A stretch of 64,000 nt of DNA from Salipaludibacillus sp. LMS25 (GCF_024362805.1 NZ_CP093299.1:2388001-2452000); one strand, 5' to 3'; counted from the stretch's first letter, positions 8,736 through 17,660 are shown. Translations and numbers: made by a program. The notes: generated by a model from the letters alone, not told the origin.

Positions 8736-9056
8736 AACAAGTTATGATGGTTTGTAAAAGAAACATAGAGGGGGTGTTGAAAAAGGAGAGTTAGAAAAGA
8801 AAGACAAGTATAGCGTGGAATAGACATTTCCTAAGCTAGCGAACGAAGCAAGAAAAGTTAATTTTGTTGTTTTTACTGACATTTTAAACAATGTGCAAAT
8901 AACTCAGAGGCTGTTGATTATTAACTAAGTAAGATGAGTTGGACTAGACATGTGAAGAGCCTGTATTTTGTAAGAGGCGGAACTGGTTGAAAATTAGGAA
9001 TAGTGGTTACAGACAGATGAGATGATCGGATCAAGCGGCAAAACTGGAGAAACCTA

Positions 9057-9106
9057 TTTATCACAAATACCGCTCGGAAAACTCACTGAATGAAGGATCG
9101 TTTTAT
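9057..9106 (+). repeat. Family B repeat, internal-deletion form
   Basis: A 50-bp diverged copy retaining only the ends of family B: TTTATCACAAATACCG on the left and ACTGAATGAAGGATCGTTTTAT on the right (compare 14345-14502). Both hairpins are gone. It lies about 100 bases upstream of the aminotransferase gene. Confidence 0.65.
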
Positions 9107-9139
9107 CTTTCTTAACTAAATTATTTTTTTCACCAAAAA

Positions 9140-9184
9140 GGCAATCGTTTGCGCAAGAACGTGACTAGCAACCTTATAGGTATA
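9140..9184 (+). promoter_or_regulatory. LacI-type operator and promoter of the aminotransferase operon
   Basis: GGCAATCGTTTGCGC contains the near-palindrome GCAATCGTTTGC (10 of 12 positions symmetric), with the central CG and GCAAACG half site typical of LacI-family or MalR/CcpA operators. It overlaps a possible -35 (TTGCGC) with TATAGGTATAAG after about 19 bases. The same half site (GCAAACG) occurs at the amylase upstream region, hinting at shared control by a maltose-type regulator. Confidence 0.4.
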
Positions 9185-9203
9185 AGAAAGGGGAATCTTC
9201 ACA

Positions 9204-10451
9204 ATGAGGACATTTGCCATTAAGAACAAAATTAAATTAGGCCACTTATCGGGAAATGGGATTAGATTTGAGATCGATGGAGAAAGTTATATCGATGCAG
9301 CATCAGGTACGTTTAACTTACCGTTGGGCTATAATCACACCGAAATGGTAGATGCATTAACAGACCAGATAAAAAAGGCTAGTCATGCAAGTTCAACCTA
9401 CACCAAACCTATTGTTGAAAATGGGTTTAGCAAATTACTTGATGAAGCTCCAGAAAATATTAATAAAATTTTTATGAGAGATCTGACGGGGTCAAGTGCA
9501 AACGAAGCAGCCATTAAGATGGCGATGAAATCAAGTGGGAAGACGGGTGTATTAAGCTTGATGTTATCACATCATGGGCAGACGGCATTGACCACATCAA
9601 TTTCGGGTAACGCATTTCGAAGAGAATCTTTTCCATCTTTAAATTATCAGGAGTCGCTTAAAGTACCTGCACCGTACTGTCACAGATGTTTTTACGGAAA
9701 AACTTACCCAGATTGTGGCCTTTTATGTGCAGAAAGAATTAATGATTTTATTGAATATTCCTCATCAAATCAAGTAGCTTGTATGATTATTGAGCCTGTC
9801 ATGGGGAATGGAGGGAACATTGTTCCTCCAAAAGAATACTTTCAATTAATTCGTAAAATATGTGATGAGCACGATATCATCCTAATATCTGATGAAGTTC
9901 AGACAGGACTTGGCCGAACAGGCCATATGTTTGCTAGTAATCACTTTGACATGAAACCTAATATCATTACTTTAGCGAAAGGGCTAGGGGGGATTGGTAT
10001 ACCAGTTGCTGCTGTTCTCATGGAATCGCGCTTAGAAGTGTTTGAAAGCTATGAACACTCATTTACTTCAGGAGCAAATTTATTAGCCATATCAGCCGCA
10101 CAAACTTACTTAGATGTACTGGAAAAAGAAAATATCCTTGAACATGTAAGGGGAAATGGGGAATTATTGGGAGAGGAATTAACTGAATTGATGAATCATT
10201 ACCCGTTTATCTCTGATGTTAGGGGATTAGGATACATGTGGGGATTGGAAATTTCCGATCGTGAGGGGCATGAAGATCCAAAAATGACACAAAAAATAGT
10301 GGAAACAAGTCTTAAAAATGGGTTAATCCTTCGTTCCTCTCGTTATGGCTTTGGGAATGTTGTCAAAGTACGCCCTCCGCTTATAACTAGTAAAGCTGAC
10401 ATATATGAGATCATCGAGATGTTAAAAAAATCATTAGATGAAGTGATATAG
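9204..10451 (+). CDS. Class III PLP aminotransferase, GabT1-like (azasugar type candidate)
   Basis: 415 residues, fold type I class III aminotransferase. Visible are D230 in the DEVQTG motif and the PLP lysine K259 in LAKGLGG. A four-cysteine cluster (C159, C162, C171, C175; pattern CHRC-x8-C-x3-C) looks metal-binding and is found only in some class III enzymes. Start ATG 9204 follows GAAAGGGG. It opens a tight operon (13-base gap, then an 11-base overlap, then a 20-base gap) with a Zn-dehydrogenase, a HAD phosphatase and a GH13 protein. In Bacillus azasugar clusters the GabT1 aminotransferase aminates fructose 6-phosphate; context suggests the same step here. A generic omega-amino acid aminotransferase remains possible. 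Confidence 0.85.
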   Translation: MRTFAIKNKIKLGHLSGNGIRFEIDGESYIDAASGTFNLPLGYNHTEMVDALTDQIKKASHASSTYTKPIVENGFSKLLDEAPENINKIFMRDLTGSSANEAAIKMAMKSSGKTGVLSLMLSHHGQTALTTSISGNAFRRESFPSLNYQESLKVPAPYCHRCFYGKTYPDCGLLCAERINDFIEYSSSNQVACMIIEPVMGNGGNIVPPKEYFQLIRKICDEHDIILISDEVQTGLGRTGHMFASNHFDMKPNIITLAKGLGGIGIPVAAVLMESRLEVFESYEHSFTSGANLLAISAAQTYLDVLEKENILEHVRGNGELLGEELTELMNHYPFISDVRGLGYMWGLEISDREGHEDPKMTQKIVETSLKNGLILRSSRYGFGNVVKVRPPLITSKADIYEIIEMLKKSLDEVI

Positions 10452-10464
10452 GGAGGCGTTAGGT

Positions 10465-11526
10465 ATGTTAGGAGTTGTTTATAACGGCCCATGGGACGTC
10501 CAAGTTCAGGACAAAAAAATTGATCTCACCATATTGCCGGATGAGGTGTTGATAAAGGTCAAAATGACAGGTATTTGTGGAACGGACCTTAATATTATCA
10601 CAGGTAAATATGAAGCAGCTATACCTGGCACCATTCTTGGCCATGAGACGGTAGGGGAAGTTATTCAAATAGGTGAATCAGTCCCAAACCTTCAGGTAGG
10701 AGATCGTGTTGTCGTTGATCCCACATATTATTGTGGTCATTGTCGTTTTTGTAGAACTAATCGAAAAAACCATTGTGAAGCGAAAACGCAATGGGAAACA
10801 GGGGTAAGCAGTGATGGTGCTTTTACAAGTTATCACAAAACAAAATATTCTTTCTTATATAAGCTGCCAGACAACTTGAGTTATGAAGTAGCTACCCTGA
10901 CGGAGCCCCTTAGTTGTGTCTTAACAGGGATAAAGTGCTTAACGCTTCATACCGCTATGAACATCGTTGTTATCGGTGGGGGACCGATGGGATTATTATA
11001 TAGTTTGGCTTTAGCGGCAAAGGGATATTCAGGTGTAGTGGTAGAAAATCAGATTAATAGACAACATCTAGTCAAAGATGTGATAGATCCTAAATGGAGA
11101 TTGGCAACGAACTTAAAAGAAACGTTAGATGTGTTTGGTGGGACAGGCACTCAAATAGATGTCGTCATCGATACTTCGGGTTGCGCTGTTCATGACTACT
11201 TACATCATCTATCTAGAGGTGGTCAAGTATTATCTATTGCACTAAAACAGCAAGTGGTTGGGATTGACCTTGGTTGGATTGCAGATGAAAGTATTAGCTT
11301 TTACGGATCGATAGATAGTCTGAACAACTCTTTCAATGAAGCTTTAGCATTATTAGCAAACGGCGCTATTCCTGGATCTAAATTAATTACTCATAAATTA
11401 TCAGTTAGAAAATTTCATCAAGCAGTACAACTTTTAGGGCTGTCCCTTGAAGATAAAGCATTTCGAGCATGTGACGCAGCGATAAAGATACTCGTTCAAC
11501 CTGAAGGAGAGGAAAATGAGACATAA
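10465..11526 (+). CDS. Zinc-dependent medium-chain dehydrogenase, GutB1-like
   Basis: 353 residues. Catalytic zinc ligands C38 (GICGTD), H60 and E61 (GHE) and structural zinc cysteines C90, C93, C96 and C104 are all present; the nucleotide-binding loop is VVIGGGPMG. Start ATG 10465 has GGGAGG nine bases upstream. Family members oxidise sorbitol, threonine or related polyols. In known azasugar clusters GutB1 oxidises the C6 hydroxyl of a 2-amino-2-deoxy-hexitol, which then cyclises to the iminosugar; the order of this gene between an aminotransferase and a phosphatase suggests that function. Cytoplasmic. Confidence 0.85.
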   Translation: MLGVVYNGPWDVQVQDKKIDLTILPDEVLIKVKMTGICGTDLNIITGKYEAAIPGTILGHETVGEVIQIGESVPNLQVGDRVVVDPTYYCGHCRFCRTNRKNHCEAKTQWETGVSSDGAFTSYHKTKYSFLYKLPDNLSYEVATLTEPLSCVLTGIKCLTLHTAMNIVVIGGGPMGLLYSLALAAKGYSGVVVENQINRQHLVKDVIDPKWRLATNLKETLDVFGGTGTQIDVVIDTSGCAVHDYLHHLSRGGQVLSIALKQQVVGIDLGWIADESISFYGSIDSLNNSFNEALALLANGAIPGSKLITHKLSVRKFHQAVQLLGLSLEDKAFRACDAAIKILVQPEGEENET

Positions 11527-12190
11527 ACATCATTTTGAGGCTGTTATTTTCGATATCGACGGTGTATTAGTTGACAGTGAACATTATCATCATCAAGCAG
11601 TCAATGATATATGCAGTGAAATAGGTCACGTCATATCAATCGATAAAAGTAAAGAGTTAATAGGTTTAAGCTTAGAAGAGACGTTTGATCAACTTCAACT
11701 ACGACGTGTTACCACTAATAAAAGTGAGTGGATGCAACAGGTAGAAGACAGATATGTGCAAATCATTAATCGTAAAATGGAACGGCCTTATGCTTCTGAA
11801 TTAATAAAGGCGCTGAAAATCTCTGGTATAAAGATAGCATGTGTCACAACTGCAAATCGAAAAGTCGCAGAAGCGAACTTGAAAATAATAGGAGTTATGG
11901 ATAGTATCTCCTGTTTAATTACTAGGGAAAGTGTTGTAAACACCAAGCCTGATCCAGAACCGTACATGAAAGCTTTGCACAAGTTGACTGTTTCTCCTAA
12001 GCACGCGTTAGTAGTTGAGGATAGCGTAATAGGTGTACAAGCAGCTCTTTCTGCACATGTTGGAACAGTTTTATTTTACCCGCATCACATGTCTAACGTT
12101 TTAGACATGCAAGATCCCGTCATTACAATCAACCGATTTACCGACTTTTCATTTTTTAATCGAACGCTGTCTCAGTTTGTAAACATATAA
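11516..12190 (+). CDS. HAD-superfamily phosphatase/phosphomutase (beta-PGM-like)
   Basis: 224 residues. The HAD motif DIDGVLVDSE gives nucleophile D13 and acid/base D15; TTANR (motif II), KPDPEPY (motif III lysine) and VVEDSVIGVQAA (motif IV acids) are all present. Its ATG overlaps the end of the dehydrogenase gene by 11 bases, with GGAGAGGA in front, which shows translational coupling. The family covers beta-phosphoglucomutase and sugar-phosphate phosphatases. Given the operon I infer dephosphorylation of the aminated hexitol phosphate, a step done by an inositol-monophosphatase-type protein (YktC1) in the described Bacillus pathway. A beta-phosphoglucomutase role in maltose breakdown is the main alternative. 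Confidence 0.8.
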   Translation: MRHKHHFEAVIFDIDGVLVDSEHYHHQAVNDICSEIGHVISIDKSKELIGLSLEETFDQLQLRRVTTNKSEWMQQVEDRYVQIINRKMERPYASELIKALKISGIKIACVTTANRKVAEANLKIIGVMDSISCLITRESVVNTKPDPEPYMKALHKLTVSPKHALVVEDSVIGVQAALSAHVGTVLFYPHHMSNVLDMQDPVITINRFTDFSFFNRTLSQFVNI

Positions 12191-12210
12191 AAGAGGTGGG
12201 AAAAGAGATC

Positions 12211-14181
12211 ATGAGTGAATTGACATCGAGTGAACGAAAGCATTTTGAGCAGATATTTCAGTTTTTAGAAGAGAAACGTCTTGAAAAAACCAAGGTTGAC
12301 TTTTGGATTCCGGAGATTTGGAATGAAATCGGCTATAGGAATGCTGAAAAGAAGCAATCTGGGCAGATCAAAGTGAATCCTTTTCATTATTTCTTTGAAT
12401 TATTTCAATATATATCGAATGGTTCTAACAATCAAAACGATAAACAAACGTTAGAATATCGAGAAGCAACCATCTATTCATCGCTTGTAAGGTACACGGC
12501 GGCATGGGATTATAATCGAGATGGTCATATTGAATCGGGAACTTTTTTACGGATGGTTATTTTAGTACCCCTATTGAAAAAAATGGGGGTAAACATCCTA
12601 TATCTACTTCCTGTTAATGAATATAGTGACAGGTATCCAAAAGGTGACTTAGGATCTCCTTATGCCGTTAAGAATTATTTTCATTTGGATGCAAACTTAC
12701 ATGACCCTCTCTTAGATGATTTAAAAGGGTTTACGATTCATCAGGAATTTAAAGCTTTAGTAGAAGCATGTCACATGCAGGGCATAAAAGTTGTTCAAGA
12801 TTTTATCCCAAAAACGGCGGCCAGAAACAGCGCATTAATATATGATCATCCAGATTGGTTCTATTGGATCTATAAAAAATATGAAAGTGGATTTCAGCCG
12901 CCAAAAATACCGGGACTAGGTGTATTCGAAGAATGTACGCATGATCATCTCGAAAGGGTATATACAGCTCCTGAGACAGAGGAACATTTAAGGAAATTTT
13001 CTTTTTCGCCAGATGTGATAAATCCAGAGTTGTGGGATAAATTGAAAAAACAATCGAAACAAACGGGAGAAGATTTATTAGAGTTAATAGAAAAAGAATT
13101 TGAGATTACGACAGCACCAGCACATTCAGATTGGATAAACGACGAGCAACCTGTGTGGACAGACATTACTTTTTTAAGGTTTTATTTAGATGAGGCACCA
13201 GAAGTACGACCTTATTTGCACACACATCAACCCCCTTATGTACTATTCGATACAATTAAATCAAATGTGTTTCCAGGGGAAATGCCTAACCATTCACTTT
13301 GGGATATTTTGGAAGAAGTCATCACATTTAATTTATTAGAGTACGGGGTTGATGGATTTAGAATAGATATTGGGCACGCTCTACCAGTGTCCTTGTTGCA
13401 ACACTTGTTTCACATTGTACGAGAAAAGAAGCCGGACGCGATTTTAATTAGTGAAGAGCTTTTTAACAAAAATCATAAGAGGACGTTTGAATATGGTTAC
13501 ACCATGATGCTTGGCAGTGGTTGGGAGATGATGACTAGGGTGAACAAGCCGGATCTTATTGACTATATCAAAGAGTTACCATCATTAAAGTTGCCTATAT
13601 TTGCTTGTGCCGAAACAGCTGATACCCCGAGAATAGTGAGTAGACCCGGTGGGGTGAAGTTGGCACGGGCTATGGCAGTATTTAATCATTTCCTGCCAAA
13701 TGGTGTTCCGTTTATTACGACGGGGCAAGAAGTAAATGAACGACAACCGTTGAATTGTGGACTCTCAGATAATACTGGTGGGGAAAGTATCCCAAGAGCT
13801 TTTTTCAATAAAATGATCATTGATTGGACCAATCAAGGTGCTCCTGCGATGATTCACCTATTAAAAAGATTAGATACCTGTAAAAAAAGGCATCGAGACT
13901 TATTGTTGGCTGAAAATTTTTTTGTGGCAGACTCGCCTGAGGATCTGGTTGTCTATGGCTATGAAAATGAAGAGAACGTACTACTTTTATGTTTAAATAT
14001 AGGGGCTCAAAGAACTTGCGTGACACTAAACCAATTTGTCTCTTCGTGCTTTTCTTATGACATGATGATTCATACAGAAGAACAAGTTGCCGAGCAAAGT
14101 GTTAACCATAGCGAGCTTATGGCGATTAACCCACTCCAAGCTGCCATTTTCTCTGGAATGAAAAATGTGGAGAGTGTTTGA
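12211..14181 (+). CDS. Unusual GH13 protein, maltosyltransferase-like
   Basis: 656 residues from ATG 12211 (GAGGTGGG about ten bases upstream; a GTG at 12196 would overlap that site). No signal peptide. GH13 core residues: nucleophile D386 (GFRID), acid/base E415 (SEEL), third acid D471 (ETADTPR). Region I reads DFIPKTAARNS instead of the usual D-x4-NH, and segments LGSPYAVKNYF, PPYVLFD and TGQEVNERQP are distinctive. From memory these and the length match the Thermotoga maltosyltransferase type rather than hydrolases. It is the fourth gene of the aminotransferase operon, 20 bases after the HAD gene. It may glycosylate the product of that operon, or remodel maltodextrins; both are inference. 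Confidence 0.75.
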   Translation: MSELTSSERKHFEQIFQFLEEKRLEKTKVDFWIPEIWNEIGYRNAEKKQSGQIKVNPFHYFFELFQYISNGSNNQNDKQTLEYREATIYSSLVRYTAAWDYNRDGHIESGTFLRMVILVPLLKKMGVNILYLLPVNEYSDRYPKGDLGSPYAVKNYFHLDANLHDPLLDDLKGFTIHQEFKALVEACHMQGIKVVQDFIPKTAARNSALIYDHPDWFYWIYKKYESGFQPPKIPGLGVFEECTHDHLERVYTAPETEEHLRKFSFSPDVINPELWDKLKKQSKQTGEDLLELIEKEFEITTAPAHSDWINDEQPVWTDITFLRFYLDEAPEVRPYLHTHQPPYVLFDTIKSNVFPGEMPNHSLWDILEEVITFNLLEYGVDGFRIDIGHALPVSLLQHLFHIVREKKPDAILISEELFNKNHKRTFEYGYTMMLGSGWEMMTRVNKPDLIDYIKELPSLKLPIFACAETADTPRIVSRPGGVKLARAMAVFNHFLPNGVPFITTGQEVNERQPLNCGLSDNTGGESIPRAFFNKMIIDWTNQGAPAMIHLLKRLDTCKKRHRDLLLAENFFVADSPEDLVVYGYENEENVLLLCLNIGAQRTCVTLNQFVSSCFSYDMMIHTEEQVAEQSVNHSELMAINPLQAAIFSGMKNVESV

Positions 14182-14191
14182 GTGGTGATAA

Positions 14192-14349
14192 TTTATCACA
14201 CTCTTAAGGGGCAGTAAAACCCCCACCTCAAAACTTAAGAAGATGGATAGGTTAGGTGGGGGATAAACTGCCCCTAAAGGTCCGATAAGTTAAACTAACA
14301 ATCAGTGGGGGATGAAGGAAAACGCCCACTGATTGAAGCTTAGCTTTAT
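14192..14349 (+). repeat. Family A repeat, full length
   Basis: Starts TTTATCACACTCTTAAGGGG, ends GAAGCTTAGCTTTAT. The first arm pairs GGGGCAGT with ACTGCCCC and encloses CCCCCACCT/AGGTGGGGG; the second hairpin pairs AATCAGTGGG with CCCACTGATT. It begins 10 bases after the stop of the GH13 gene and its closing TTTAT is the opening TTTAT of the next repeat. Confidence 0.85.
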
Positions 14350-14502
14350 CACAGATAACCGTCCGTAACCCTCCTGGCTCAAAATAGAAGGGAGAGCTAC
14401 CTCTATATGGGTGGGGGTAACGGCCGCTAATGTCCTGATTAACTCAACTACCAATCAGTGGGAGAAAAACGAAAACGCCCACTGATTGAAGGTTCGTTTT
14501 AT
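14345..14502 (+). repeat. Family B repeat, full length, abutting family A
   Basis: Starts TTTATCACAGATAACCGTCC, ends GATTGAAGGTTCGTTTTAT. First hairpin: CCGTCCGT region pairs with ACGGCCG region; second hairpin: CAATCAGTGGG with CCCACTGATTG. It shares the five bases TTTAT with the preceding family A copy. Ends 88 bases before the MATE gene. Confidence 0.85.
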
Positions 14503-14590
14503 AGTATGTTCAGACTGAAAAAGGTTTGTTTCACTCTAATGGTCATCAACGTTATTATATAGAACAAGGAAGTTAAAGGGGTACAACAAT

Positions 14591-15949
14591 ATGGATAAGA
14601 AGTTTTTGAAAACGGTATTAGCAATAGCTATACCGGTTTCGTTACAAGCTGTTATTATGGCCTCGCTTAATATGACAGACCAAGTCATGATTGGTCAACT
14701 AGGTGATGCATCGATTTCTGCGGTAGGTATTTCAAATAAACTCTTTCGAATTTTGCTATTTGTTTTAACAGGTATAGCCTCTGGTGTATCTATTTATGTG
14801 GCGCAATACTGGGGGAGTAAAGATCGGTCAATGGTTAGGCACGTGTTGGGATTGGGCTTAGTCATCGGTGGCGCGATTTGTTTGCCCTTTACCATCATGA
14901 CATTCTTTTTCAACGAGCATATAATGAGTTTGTTTACGAAGGATATGGCCATTATCGAGGCAGGAAGTATCTACTTGCAAATTGTCAGTTTAAGTTATAT
15001 ACCAATGATGTTAACGGTCATCTATTCAGCTGTTTTACGTAGTACACGACATGCCCAATTGCCTATGATCATGAGCGGTGTTTCTGTTGGGCTCAATGTA
15101 TTATTGAACTACATGCTTATCTTTGGAAATTTTGGTTTACCTGAATTAGGTATTCAAGGCGCTGCAGTTGGAACATTAATTGCACGAACAATTGAATTTA
15201 CCATGATGCTGGCTATTATATATGCTCGTCGCCTACCAGGTGCCTATTCCTTTTTTGACGTGCTTCAAATTGATAAAGTTTTAATGAAAAAGTTTGCTAT
15301 CACCACCTATCCCATTGTGTTAACTGAATTCTTTTGGGCAACAGGTGAAGCAACGTACGGTGTGGTCTATGGGCGGATGGGAACTAGTGAGATTACAGCA
15401 ATGGCTGTATCAGAACCGATACAATTATTAAGTATCGGTTTAGCGTCAGGTATTGCAAGTGCTGCTACCGTTTTAGTCGGGAACTTATTAGGTGGCAACC
15501 AGAATGACGAGGCATTTTTATATGCAAAGCGATTGTTTAAAATGGGTTTGATCGTGACGATCAGTTTATCTGGTTTGATTATTTTATGCGCAAGCGTATA
15601 TGTGTCATTGTATCAAATTTCCCCTGAAGCACACGATCTTTCCATCGCCGTTATTATCGTTTTTGCACTATTATTTTGGGTCAAAGTGTCAAATATGATT
15701 GTGGCTCATGGTGTTTTAGCTAGTGGAGGCGATACAAAATATTTGTTTGTAATTGATACGACAACGACCTGGGGATTTGGGGTACCTGTAGCATTCATAT
15801 CTGCGTTTATGTTTGGGTTGCCAGTGTACTGGGTGTATTTCCTGCTTACATTAGAAGAAGTCATTCGACTGGGACTTGGATTAAGAAGACTCTACTCGAA
15901 GAAGTGGATTCGGAATTTAGTAGAACCTCAAAGAAATATAAATGGATAA
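14591..15949 (+). CDS. MATE-family efflux transporter
   Basis: 452 residues with the typical 12 hydrophobic segments; N-terminus MDKKFLKTVLAIAIPVSLQA and MTDQVMIGQLGDASISAVG are characteristic of MATE multidrug/metabolite antiporters in the membrane. Start ATG 14591 follows AAAGGGG at nine bases. It lies downstream of, and in line with, the aminotransferase-GH13 operon, separated by two repeat elements, and is followed by a strong terminator, so it may export the product of that operon or confer self-protection (inference). Its last codons (NG-stop) are formed by a 5'-truncated family A repeat. Confidence 0.9.
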   Translation: MDKKFLKTVLAIAIPVSLQAVIMASLNMTDQVMIGQLGDASISAVGISNKLFRILLFVLTGIASGVSIYVAQYWGSKDRSMVRHVLGLGLVIGGAICLPFTIMTFFFNEHIMSLFTKDMAIIEAGSIYLQIVSLSYIPMMLTVIYSAVLRSTRHAQLPMIMSGVSVGLNVLLNYMLIFGNFGLPELGIQGAAVGTLIARTIEFTMMLAIIYARRLPGAYSFFDVLQIDKVLMKKFAITTYPIVLTEFFWATGEATYGVVYGRMGTSEITAMAVSEPIQLLSIGLASGIASAATVLVGNLLGGNQNDEAFLYAKRLFKMGLIVTISLSGLIILCASVYVSLYQISPEAHDLSIAVIIVFALLFWVKVSNMIVAHGVLASGGDTKYLFVIDTTTTWGFGVPVAFISAFMFGLPVYWVYFLLTLEEVIRLGLGLRRLYSKKWIRNLVEPQRNING

Positions 15950-16031
15950 ACTGACCCTAAAGGTCCCATAAGTTAAACGAACAATCAGTGGGGGATGAAA
16001 GAAAACGCCCACTGATTGAAGCTTAGCTTAT
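15944..16031 (+). repeat. Family A repeat, 5' truncated
   Basis: Begins at GGATAAACTG, the middle of family A, keeps the second hairpin (AATCAGTGGG/CCCACTGATT) and ends GAAGCTTAGCTTAT. Its TAA supplies the stop codon of the MATE gene, so insertion or deletion here changed the gene's 3' end. Confidence 0.75.
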
Positions 16032-16100
16032 AAGAGATGTGGGCGGCTCATCTCCCCGCAACTGGGAACGCCACCCTTTGAAAAAAACTTGGTATAGTTA

Positions 16101-16135
16101 AAAATGCTCAGAGCAACAAGCTCTGAGCATTTTTG
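16101..16135 (+). terminator. Rho-independent terminator after MATE gene
   Basis: Perfect stem AAAATGCTCAGAGC/GCTCTGAGCATTTT with loop AACAA followed by a T run. The A run on the left makes it bidirectional, also serving the AraC gene at 16263-17102 on the other strand. Confidence 0.85.
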
Positions 16136-16262
16136 TCTTAATTAACTTGCTAATTATTAGGTTAAGTTGGTGATAAGGTAGTTACTTCTTTACTTACAAC
16201 GTGTTGATTGTTATTTTGCTCTTCAAGACAGACCCGGTTATGGCTTTTATCCCTTGCTACTT

Positions 16263-17102
16263 TTAATCTAATGAATGATAATATTTGGCCCGAAACTCTT
16301 TAGGAGATAGGTTAAACTTCCTTTTGAATACTCTATAAAAGTAATTGTAATTTTGAAAGCCACAAGATTCTGCAAGATGTTGAAGACGGTAGTGTCCAAG
16401 CATGATGCGTTCACGAGCTATGTCTAAACGAAGATCTAGCGTATATTGAATAATGCTTTTACCAAATGTCATTTTAAATAGAGTAGTCGTACGAGAAACG
16501 CTCAAGTTTACGTGTTTTGCAACATCCTCAACTTTAAATGGTGTGGTGATATTTTCCTCAATAAATTGTCTCATTTGACAAGCGATAAAGGAATTACCGT
16601 TAAAGGACAGTTGATTGGATATTATGCAATCGATCGTCAGACAGAGCGCTTTTGATAAATGATCACAGATTTCTTTGCTTTCGTGTCCTGGCCTTAAATG
16701 CTCGTGGGTTAGCTGACGGAAAAAAGTAATAATACCTTGGTTTAAAGGAACCTTTAGTTTGGATGGGCGCTCCATTTTTTGCGCCCATTGATCTATCCAT
16801 GTCCCTTTAAGAAACAGAAAATAATCGAAGCTATACACTCTCTCAGTCTGATCATGTTGCATCTGGGTATTAATTACTAATCTATATGAGTGACCTGGGG
16901 GAACAATGATAAAATCTCCTGCTTTAAGCACTTCTAGATTATCTGCTTCCATTGAGGTGTATTTAGCAACTCCTTCATTCTGTATCCTGAACAAGTAACT
17001 ATCCATCTTTTCTATATACATATCATATGGTTCTGTATGTTCAGCATATCCGGCTCCTAATATGTTGTTTCTCTCATGAGAAGTATTAGACATAGACTTC
17101 AT
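16263..17102 (-). CDS. AraC-family transcriptional regulator
   Basis: 279 residues: an N-terminal cupin-like sensing domain (GDFIIVPPGHSYRL) and a C-terminal pair of helix-turn-helix motifs (FKVEDVAKHVNLSVSRTTTL and HLAESCGFQNYNYFYRVFKR). It is a clear paralogue of the regulator at 19965-20735 (shared GTW-DxW---ERP block in the sensor part). It lies between the exporter and the neopullulanase gene, so sugar-responsive activation of the glucan island is likely. GAGGT lies very close to the first ATG; ATG 17093 is an alternative start. The candidate target box is at 5880-5917 and 19706-19743. Confidence 0.85.
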   Translation of the reverse strand: MKSMSNTSHERNNILGAGYAEHTEPYDMYIEKMDSYLFRIQNEGVAKYTSMEADNLEVLKAGDFIIVPPGHSYRLVINTQMQHDQTERVYSFDYFLFLKGTWIDQWAQKMERPSKLKVPLNQGIITFFRQLTHEHLRPGHESKEICDHLSKALCLTIDCIISNQLSFNGNSFIACQMRQFIEENITTPFKVEDVAKHVNLSVSRTTTLFKMTFGKSIIQYTLDLRLDIARERIMLGHYRLQHLAESCGFQNYNYFYRVFKRKFNLSPKEFRAKYYHSLD

Positions 17103-17460
17103 TTACCTCACGCTTTCAGTCAATTTTATGACTTTTTTTGTTATGATCTCAAACACCAAGTAACGAGATATGAAGCTCTTCGGTTTCTTAAAGCACATGC
17201 TAAAGGGGGGAAGTCTATCTTTATCACAGATAATCACCCGAAAAATAACGGATTTGCTTATGTTGTGTAAGTAATGGTCAAATTAGCTGCATTTTTGATA
17301 GTGTTAGCACATGCTGAATGGTGATTAAGTCAATGTCTCTCTTTCCGTTATGTTCAAGGGTTAGGCCGAAAATCAGGAGATAGGAAAAAATTCAAGAACG
17401 TCGAAAATAATGAACGAATATTCTGATAATTATAGTTGCTATATTAGGACTATACTTTTT

Positions 17461-17651
17461 TGATCGTCATTTTATCACAGGTAATGTCCGTAAAACTCCC
17501 GCCTTATATAGAGAGAGGGAAGGTAAATCTATATAGGTGTGAGCTAACGGCCGCAAATGCCCTGATTCACTCAACTATCAATTACTGGAAGAACGGACAT
17601 TCCCACTGATTGAAGGGGCGTTTTATACTAATAATCATAAAATGACGATCA
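17461..17651 (+). repeat. Family B repeat (17471-17626) inserted in a palindrome
   Basis: A full-length family B copy starts TTTATCACAGGTAATGTCCG and ends GAAGGGGCGTTTTAT. It is flanked by a perfect 15-bp inverted repeat: TGATCGTCATTTTAT at 17461-17475 and ATAAAATGACGATCA at 17637-17651. The opening TTTAT of the repeat is the end of the left arm. So the element appears to have entered the loop of a pre-existing hairpin. 17103-17460 shows no gene. Confidence 0.75.
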
Positions 17652-17660
17652 TATTTAGTT

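Noticed and set aside
14192..14502. Ordinary rho-independent terminators instead of repeats
   Set aside because: Hairpins lack T runs, ends are fixed at TTTAT and the sequence recurs many times in both orientations; terminator activity could still be a side effect.
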